From contig JABAKD010000029.1 of the NCBI GenBank assembly GCA_012845835.1, positions 12,849,892 through 12,913,891 on the forward strand: a stretch of DNA of 64,000 bases, in the 5' to 3' direction. The notes below the pieces were generated by a model. That model was not told where the DNA came from. It made no database searches and saw only the letters and a list, made by a program, of their open reading frames with translations. The number at the start of each line of letters is the position of its first letter. Position 1 is the stretch's first letter. This document shows positions 42,086 through 51,800 of the stretch, in pieces. Source of the DNA: Undaria pinnatifida (lineage: Eukaryota > Sar > Phaeophyceae > Laminariales > Alariaceae). Made by a program: the position numbers and the translations under genes.

Positions 42086-42801
42086 ACGTCGTTTCTCGGC
42101 GGGCTCGATTTCTCGACAACGGAACAAGGGTGCCTGCTGCGCGTAATGCACGTTGAACAGGAAATGTATCTCGGAAAGAGCATGCTATTTACGGTACCAG
42201 TGTCGTGAGCTCGAAAAATTACGACACCGCGCTGTGCTTGCGCCACACGCCACAGGTCATCCCGGAACTGCCCCGCGGCAGTTTTGGCATCGTATAGAGC
42301 TATCGTTGAAGCTATCGTGTGCCCAAAACGGCCCAGTATTCGACGAGATATCTGGCATCCGCGTGCTCCCGCAGCTTCTAGCATTGTGAAACCGTTGTTC
42401 CGGGCTGTGACGAAACGCTCCCACAGCTGAATGCAGCAGCTGTGGAAACGTCTACCGCTGCTGAATAGCGATCGCACCTCTGTGCGAAACTGCCGAGCTT
42501 CAGGGCACTTGTTTTCAAGGGGTATTACCTGCGTACCCGGTGCTTGCTACGTGTGCGCTTTGCGCTGCTCCTCTTGCCACTTGCCACACCCCGCGCGTTA
42601 GGTTCAGGGTTCCGGGTTCAGGTTTTAGGTCTCCGGAAATCGGGGTTTGCTAACGTTGCGGTGGCGTTGCTATTTTGGGGCCCGGGGTAGTTCGGGACTG
42701 TCAGCTTTTGCTTGCTCTTTCCAGCGCGTTGGTGTATATCGCAGGGCGTGTAGGTGCTGTGTGGCCACTTGCTGTCTGCTGTGCTACCCAGAGAGGTGGG
42801 T

Positions 42802-45800
42802 ATGGCAACAACTGCAACCGTAGATAGCGGTGATTTTGTGGTCTGCGATCGCCTTCGAGGACACAAAGGGCAGGTCCTCTGCGTTGCAGTCCCGGAGCCA
42901 AAGGTATGCTTATGATGCTCACGTTTTGCCAACGAAACATCAAGTACGGCGAGTCTTGTCACATACCAGCAGTCTGGACTTACGGCCATGCTGCCGTAGT
43001 GATACACTGATACAGCGGTGGTAGTACGAGTACTTGTGCCGGTACTGCTGTACAATCTGCCGTGCATCACTCATGGGGTCGACCGTGCATACACTGCTGT
43101 CGGTACTTGTGTGTTTCGTCTGTGCTGGAACCAACGGTTTGGTGCTCATGCCCACCAGGTGCCTTGTAGTTCAGAGTCTAGACGTACGGCCATGCTGCCT
43201 ATAACGATTTACGACTGCGAGTTGTACCTGTGCTGGTAGAGGTACATTACGTGCTGTGCATCACTCGTTGAACCGTATGTTGGGTTTGCACTTACCGTCT
43301 GTGCCCTCAACCTATCTCCATACTAATCTCCTTCGCCTTCTTGCTGCTTCGCGTATTTTGCCGTTCTATCAACATCGTACGTGGACTCGCCAAGTCCGTA
43401 AGAATGGCCAGGTTTTTCAATATTTCAAACCCAGCCCTAAAGCCCTAATCCTAACGCTCACGCTAACCCTGACCCTCGCCCCAACCCTGACCCTAACCCC
43501 AACCCCAACCCCAATCCCAACGTACCCCCACCCTGGCCCGTGTGAAGCTTTCCGGAAGAACAATATTGGAGAAAGTTTGGACTCGTTTTTAGACGCTCTG
43601 GGCGTTTTCAATTCCACAGCCGAATAAGATGCCCGTGTGATGATCATTTTCCACTTGGAATCGTACCTGGTATAAACAGGAGGTCATCCATGCACCCCGT
43701 ATTATAGCACGCAGAATGGAAATATCACAGGCAGCTGAGGGGTCTTTTTCATTTTTGATCAAAATAGGCTGGAGCGGCGGTGGTCGCAACAGGCGCGGAA
43801 GACAGCACGGTCCGGCTGTGGGACTTAAGAGACGGGGGAGCGACGGGATCGGGATCGTCGTCGCGGGTGGCACATTGTCTGTGCCGGTGCTTCGACGGAG
43901 AGGCCGTGGCCAGCGTTGTGTTCGGGGCTGGGGGCGCAAACCGTCTGTATTGCTCTGCTGGCGGCAAGGTCAGTGCACGCTTTATTTTTTGCAGGCCCGC
44001 CAAGTTGAACTATGGAAGGGTACTCGTCTTCTACGTCTTACCTATGGCGCGTTCTCTACGTGCGGCCGATTGCAGTGCTTCAGTCTGCTGAAATCACGCC
44101 AGGTGATAAGATATGATGTATGGATTGCTTTCCCCTTTCAACCCCACCACCATCCTCGACCTTTAAGCTGTCCCTCTATAACGTGCAATTCGATGCGAGT
44201 GGACGAGGCGAGAAATAGCTGGAGTCTTCTCGCGATAGAATGGAGGCGCGTACCATAGTGGGGAGGAGGGGGAAGAGCCTGCTTAGTGGCCTCGGATCTT
44301 AGCTGTGTATGGGGAGGGAGAAGGAGGGGGGGGAAAGTGCGAAGATAGGCGGAATGAAAACAACTAAAAACCGCACGATGTATGTTATATCATTTGTTTT
44401 CCCTGTGCACCCTACGATTACCCTCGAACTTTTGGGTTTTACTCCTACAACACCAAGTGTGTTGTACAATTTTGTTGCCCCTTTACATAGCACGATATCG
44501 CTCTGCCTTTGATTTATACCTGGTATCATGCTTCTACACCAACACAGGTTCTGGAGTTCGACCTGCGCGCGGGAAACATTGGGCTTCTAGTTACCAGCCC
44601 TACCGCGGTGCTCGACACTGGCGAGGTGAGGAAGCCCGAGGGCACAGACAGCAGCAGTCAAAAAAAAAATCTTAACCTTTTGAACAACCCCATGGCCTCG
44701 GTATTTAACAAAAAAACTGTATAATATAGTATACACCAATGGAGTTCGAACTTTATTTGGTAGTTTGTCAGTTGAGAAACCCCTTCCGTCAAAAAACTTG
44801 TTGGCCAAAAAGAGGTACTGTACCCGAGTTCCAATGATATTGGGTAAAACACGAATGGATTTCCGACGATATTGGGTATAGTATGTTAGTGTAATTGAGG
44901 TTCCTCGGCAATCAGAAACGTTTTGGCCTAAGAGGTACTGTACCCTGATCATAGCACAAGTTTGTTAATCTATTACTTTGAAGTAGTCTAATTGAGGAGC
45001 CCCGTCAATCACAAAACGTTTTAGCCTAAAAGAGGTACTATACCCTGATCGTAGCACAAGTTTGTTAGTCTAATAGTCTGATTAAGGAACCCCTCCAGTC
45101 ATAAACGTTTTGACAAAAAAGAGGTATATGTACCCTTATCGTAAAGCTAGTCCAATGGTCTAACTGAGGTTCCCCGTCAGTCCGAAACGTTTTGACCGAA
45201 AAGAGGTACCGCACCCCCTTGGTAGCACAAGTTTGTTAATCTAATAGTCCAGTTGAGGAGACTCTTCAGTCAGAAACGTGTTGACCAAAAAGAGGTACTG
45301 CTGTACCCCTAATTGTCCAGTTGAGGAGACTCTTCAGTCAGAAACGTGTTGACCAAGAAAAGGTACTGTACCCCTGATAGTCCAGTTGAGTAGACTCTTC
45401 AGTCAGAAACGTGTTGGCAAAAAAGAGGTACTGTACCCCTGATAGTCCAGTTGAGGAGACTCTTCAGTCAGAAACATGATGACCAAAAAGAGGTACTGTA
45501 CCCCTATTGTAGCACGTGTCCAAGGCGGCGTGCGTACTATGCTACGTATAGTAGCTATGGCTTCCCGCATGGCAAACCGGCACGTGCTCATGGGGGATCT
45601 CTTGCCACTTCAGGAAGAGGACTAGCACCCAATCGCCACTGCAAAACATGATACTGACACCGGAATCTCAGAGACGAGGCTGACAAAGCGTCACAGGAAT
45701 GATACTGATACTTATCTGAGCAATGATTTCGACGGACAACTGAACATCAGGATTGAATATGAGTGAGAGAGTTTAGTGGTTGATGAGATTGGCGAAGAAA

Positions 45801-48800
45801 AGCAATCTCGGCAGCGAGTCAGAGGTCTGATAAATGTGAGACCGAGACCTGCCATCCCAATCAGTTTGTACTTGACTTGGTCGTGCACTGCACGCGTCTC
45901 TTTTTCTTCATTCTATATCAACAAGTTGCTTTCATCTTTTTTAACGCCCGGCGCTTCCTTTATCCTGTAACGTTTGGCGATTGAATGTCTTCACCCTTCT
46001 GCTGCAACCCTCGGGAGATGCAAAACGCTCGTGAGCAGGTACCATGTACATGCTTGATATCTACTTGGTCCTACGCAAGTGTGTAAACTGATACCAAAAC
46101 GGATGTCAAAACATTGACAAACATATCACACAGGGCTTTTAACCTATTAGGAGCATGGATGCCGGCGTATGCGCATCGTATTATACTATTTTATCAGGTA
46201 ATTAGCATTATAATACAATTTCTCGGTGGAGTTTAGACCACTCGCTCCAGTCTGTCAGCACCACACTAGAAAAACGGATTGTGACGCCTTGTGTTGGCGC
46301 GGGGCAGCAAACACTTCCATCACAGTTATTTCTTATCGCGAAATCGAAGAGCGCACGTAGGTAGTGCCACGCGCCAATAGCTCGGAGTCGCTGAAAACAT
46401 GTTTCTTGACAGCAAGCCCCCCCTGCCATATAGAGTACGCCAGAGTATATAACTTTGACCTGTGGCGAACCTATCCCTTCGAGGCCCACGCATAGCGACG
46501 TAAAAAGCGGCGAGATCGATACTAGCAAGCGTCTGGGAAGAGCGTGGGGCAAGCACGAGTATCACCATGTTGCACGCGTGCCGCACGGTCCCGTGCATCG
46601 CGGTTTGGGCACACACCCGTTTTACCCGAGCGAATCAAGTTTTTTCTCGTGTGGTCGAGGCTGTAAACGTCAGTTTTTTTCGTCATTTTTTCCGTCTCGA
46701 GTCCCGGAAGGGTTGCCTTACCCCCGTGACCACTGCAAGAATGTTCAATCCTACACTAATTTCGAGTAACTTTCCCCCGGAGGAAGCATTATTTCCCCCA
46801 CCCGGAGCTTCAAAAAAACGAAAAAAAAACGTTTGCCACTGGCAAAATCATTCCATTGTAATTTCGAGTAATTTCCCTCCGGAGAAAGCATTATTTTTCC
46901 CAATCCGAGGTTTGATAAAAAGAATCACATAGATTACAAGTATTCGTGGGGGTTTTTGTTGTCATTAAGACGCGAAGAGGTCAACCAGCTGGCGATACAC
47001 CGTATTAATGCTAGGTTATCCCTTCTTGACGAGAAATGATACTACTCTTAGTTGTATGCCTCAAGTCAGAGGCGGTGTGCATGTGCATAGTATACAGTAG
47101 TAGGTGGCTTGGCTTGGCTGCTTGCTTGATTCCCGCTCAACAACCCGTCACGTACTCGTGGAGGGACTTCTTTTCGCTCGTGGGAATTTTTTTGTTTGTC
47201 CCTTCAGGAGGAAGTGAACGAACTGGCGGTGCATCCTAAGGGCGACTACTTGGCTGCTGCCGACGACTCCGGGGCAGTGAAGATCTACAACACGAGGACA
47301 AGGAGATCCCAGAAGACGCTAAAAAATGCCCACATGGTGAGGATTCAAGATAGGGTAGCTTTCGCTGGGAACTCCCGGTGGGTGGGTTCATCCCACGGTA
47401 GGGAGGGCACTTTTTGGGCCCAAAAAAGGTATACCTTGTTGCCGGTTGAGCTCCTCGAGTGTGGAACTGTCGGTCAGTATATGATAATTCTTCGAGTGTA
47501 CTTTGGTTTTGGACCAGCGCATAGAGATGTTGGTTCGGTTGCGCGAACGAATGTCGTCGTGGTGTTTGGGCCAAAAAAAGGTATACCTTGTTACCGGTTG
47601 AGCTCCTCGAGTGTGGAACCATCGGTCAGTATATGATAATTTTTCGAGTATATATTTTGTTTGGACTATAGCGCATAGAGATATTGGTTGGGTTGCGTGA
47701 ACGAATGTCTTCGTGATTTTTGGGCCCAAAAAAGGTGTACCTTGTTACCGGTTGAGCTCCTCGAGTGTGGAACTATCGGTCAGTATGATAATTTTCCGAG
47801 CATATATTTTGTTTGGACTACAGCGCACGGCGATGTTGGTCGGGTTGCGCGAACGAATGTCTTCGTGATTTTTGGGCCAAAAAAAGGTATACCTTGTTAC
47901 CGGTTGAGCTCCTCGAGTGCGGAACTATCCGTCAGTATGAGAATTTTGCGAGCATATATTTGTTTTGCACTAGCGCGTAGAAATGTTGGTCGGGTTGCCC
48001 GAGCGAACGTCTTCGTGGTCACGCGTGGGTGAAGAAAAATGTTGAGCCTCATGTTAGGAGCTCAGGAAATTTCTTCGAGTCTGCTTCACCCCTCTACCGT
48101 GGGATGGCTCTAGTAGGGAAATTTCTTAGAATATGTGCTTCGAAGTATATTTGTATCTGTTGTCAAACTGTGTGCGTTAGTGCAAGGAAGATTTTTCGAA
48201 GGTTTTCGTCGCACGGCGCAGATCTCCGGCTGCCTTCCAGCTCCAAAGGGGGTCCTATGGTGTAACGCGGCCGCCTAAAGTTTTGCCCCCTTGCTTTCGC
48301 TCGTAAGAAAGGCGACCCAAGGGCCGATACAGCGGGGGGTGGTAACCGTCAGTATACCATGCCCTCCCATCTCAATGCGGCGGTGCCGCCCAGCAAGACT
48401 GGAGGGGAGGGGAGAGGAGATGTTCTGTTCTTCCTCCGCGGTGCGATACGAAACGGCGACGCCTCCCCTTTTCTTACTCTTATTTTTTCGTCAACATTTC
48501 TTTTTTAACCAGAGCATTTGTCACGCGGTGCGCTTCCGGCCACGAACGAGCTGGGACATCGTCTCCGGGGCGCTTGACAGCACGCTGGCCTTCTGGTGCG
48601 TGGTGGTTGTCGATATTCTTGAGATTTCAAATACCATTGTAGCACCTAAAGCGAACATCATGCAGATCGAATCTGACCCAATTTTGGAGCCAACACGAAA
48701 CATCGATTAGACTCGTAGAGCTAACCATTTTTGTTTCAACCTCCCTGATACTTTTTTTGTGCGGATTGATCGTGAAGAGGCGTCGTCGACCAAATCTTGG

Positions 48801-51800
48801 CCCAACGCTTCAACAGCTCAGCTGCTTACAAAAGTGTAAACAAGACAAGACCACCTAGCCTCACGTACCCCTTCCCCGCTTTTCATCCTGCAGGGATTTT
48901 AGCTCCGGACGTGTTCGCAGGAAGCTCAACCTTGTGGAAGACATGGGGTCTTTTGATGTCTCTGCTTCCAGCTCAAATGTCCACCAGGTGCGCAGCAGAC
49001 GTGTTTCACACCTTTTTTTCTTGTTTTTCGTTTTTCGTTTTTATTTTTCGTGTCTTATGCACGGACGCGTGGTACGGTATCGTAAAGATAGTTGGCTCTG
49101 AGGTGATTTGTGAATGACGGGGCTCCTATAGCCAAAATCGTCGGAGTTTCGTTTTCTTTTGTAAATATTTTTCATTTGTATACCTATAGGTCTTTTTAAT
49201 GTTTATCGGATGCTGGTACGTAGTGCGTTTGTCTTTCCCCCCAAATCAGTTTTGGGGGAAAGGATAGCTTGCACTACCGTCAGTGAACTTGTAAGAACGA
49301 AAAGGGGCAAAAAAAAACAAGGCTACGGGAAGGGGGTGCCCACAATTTCCCTACCGGGTTTAAGCCACTCGCAGGAAGCGACTCTGTACTGCACGGACTA
49401 AGGACTTGAGCAGGCGATTTTTTGGCGCAGCGTAGCTTACCGTTCCCTTGAAGATTAATATCCCGCACAATCGAAGCAGCACGTTAAGCTTACAGCCGCA
49501 AAGGAGCCGGGGGGGTCATTCGCGCGAGTGACCCCGAGCCACTGCCACAATAGGTCCCAAAAAATGCGATCCCTGACGCGTGCTGCGATAGAGATGCACC
49601 GCTTTTTTTCCTGAGGGTTCCTCAATTTGGGAGCTTAAGACCTCTCTAAGGCAAAAACTGATCTGGAGAAAAGTAAACTGCTACATACAGGATGGAAAAT
49701 CCCATGGCCTCAGAGTAAACGACGAGAATTAGGCAAAAAAAAACTTGGTCCTTATTAAATTTTTTTTCCGACGATTTTGAGTTAAGGAGCCCCGTCGTTC
49801 AGAAAAATTTTTCGTCAAAAAACGGTATACCTCTATCGTGGCATGCGTCTGAAAAAGGCCAAGGTAGGGGAGGTCACTAGGGAGGTCACTCTTGGGGCCC
49901 TTTTTTTTTGTGCAGGGATTCGGGGTCAATGACTGCCGCTATTATCAGTGACAGCGACTCCCCTGTTCCTTTTGCGTTTTAAGCTTTCGTGCTGTCGTCA
50001 CAATTCAATGTGAATCCGAGACGCAATGGCAGGCGCGAGCTAACGCACGCCAGCCGCCAAAACAACCGTCTAAAGCATGTTCGTCTGTGAGGTGCACACG
50101 TATGTAGTCACTCGTGCGAGTGGCTCAAAGTCGGTCGTGCAAAATGGGGGTATATCATAACATCCCCCCCACTGTAACACTTTGGTCGTCTAGAGTCATC
50201 CCTCTATAGTGCGGTAGTGGTTGCACTTTTATTTGGCCGGGTTTTTTTTTTCTGGGCCCCTCCACTGTGAAACTATGGGTTTGTTGGTCAAGGCGAGGCC
50301 CGTTGTCGACGCTTCCGCACTCGCTTCCTGTGCCTCGTATGAAGCGCTTCGCCTTCGATGTTGCTTCTTTGCTCTCGCTAATTCCCCGATTCACCGTCTA
50401 GCGATGAACTCGAGAATTACGAAATCGCGAATTATCTGGTCCAGTGAGCGACCGCTGTCCAGTTGTAAACAACAGCTGTTGTCTGTTCGCGTGTTATACC
50501 AGTCTGCCAGCACCGTCCCGTGCGGTATCCTCTTGACATCTCCACAAGCGCGATCAACCGAACAATGCCAGCTGCTGCTGTCAAAGTAAGCTACGTACGT
50601 ACTCCGCAAAAAAAACTATGAACCATAACGCCGAATTATCTCTATGAACAACAAACAACATATTATTCTTATCGGGGTTCCCGATTTCTAATAATATTTC
50701 TCTTACTATAACAACTTTTACGATTATTATGTTTGTTGGTGGGGTTGCGCGAATCCAGGGCAAGGCTACGGTAGGGGGGATGTTAATACGCCCCCCTTTT
50801 TCCCAACCTGGTGTTCACTATCATACTCGCACGAGTGACTCTGCACCTCAGTGACCAAAACAAGTTAGGTGGTTAATTTGGCTCAACGTAGCTAACCATC
50901 CCAACTAAAGGACTCATAGCAAAATATTTAAACAGCAGAGCAAAAGCCTATGACCGCGAGGAACAGGGGGGTGGGTCACTCGCGCGAGTGACCCCGGGCC
51001 ACTGCGAAAAAAGGTCATTAAAAATGGGACCCCCCTCCCCCACCGTAGCTTTGGTCAACAAATGTCATCAAAGCCGTGTTAATGGTGAGATATTGAGCTC
51101 CCCACGTTAGAAGCTCAGAAAATTCTTAGAAAATGCTGCACTCTTAGTTAGCGTGGGATGACGCACTCATACATATATTGCACTTTTAAGCTTGTTGCCG
51201 CCTCAACAAAAAAAAAACACTATGCTTGTGCCTCGGACGTGGGTGCAGTTGTTCACGAAATAGTTTGATGTTAATTTGATATTTAAAAGCCACAAACGCG
51301 TTGTCTAGAGCCAAACGTGTCGAGAAACCTGTAAAGCACAAGATAAAGCGCACTGCCAAGGGTGTACAGCCGAGTGTTGCACACTAGAACCTAGTAGTTT
51401 CATATCGGTCAAGGTAAATAAGGGCAACATTTCTGTCTTGTCTAAAAGCTAAAAAACGATCTAGGGTGGCAGAAAGTTACGGTTGAGGTAATTGCGCCGC
51501 ACATGATGAGTAGCGGGGTAATTAGGAGAACCTTCAGCATATTTTGGAGTCGTGCTTCGCTTCTACTCTATAGGCGCGCCGTGGGTGGGCGCCCGTTGTC
51601 AAGGTGGCAGTTCTTGGAGCAGCCACCGCACGGTGTTGCAGGTAGAAGGAACTCTCGTGCGTGATCGTGAAAGGTGCTCACCCCCCCCCCTCCCCCCCTT
51701 CTCCCCTCCCCCCCTGCCCTCCCCTCCTCCCCGCCCTCGTCCCCTCCCCCTCACCTCCTCCTCCCATCCCCCCTCCCCTCATACCCCCGTCCTCCCAACC

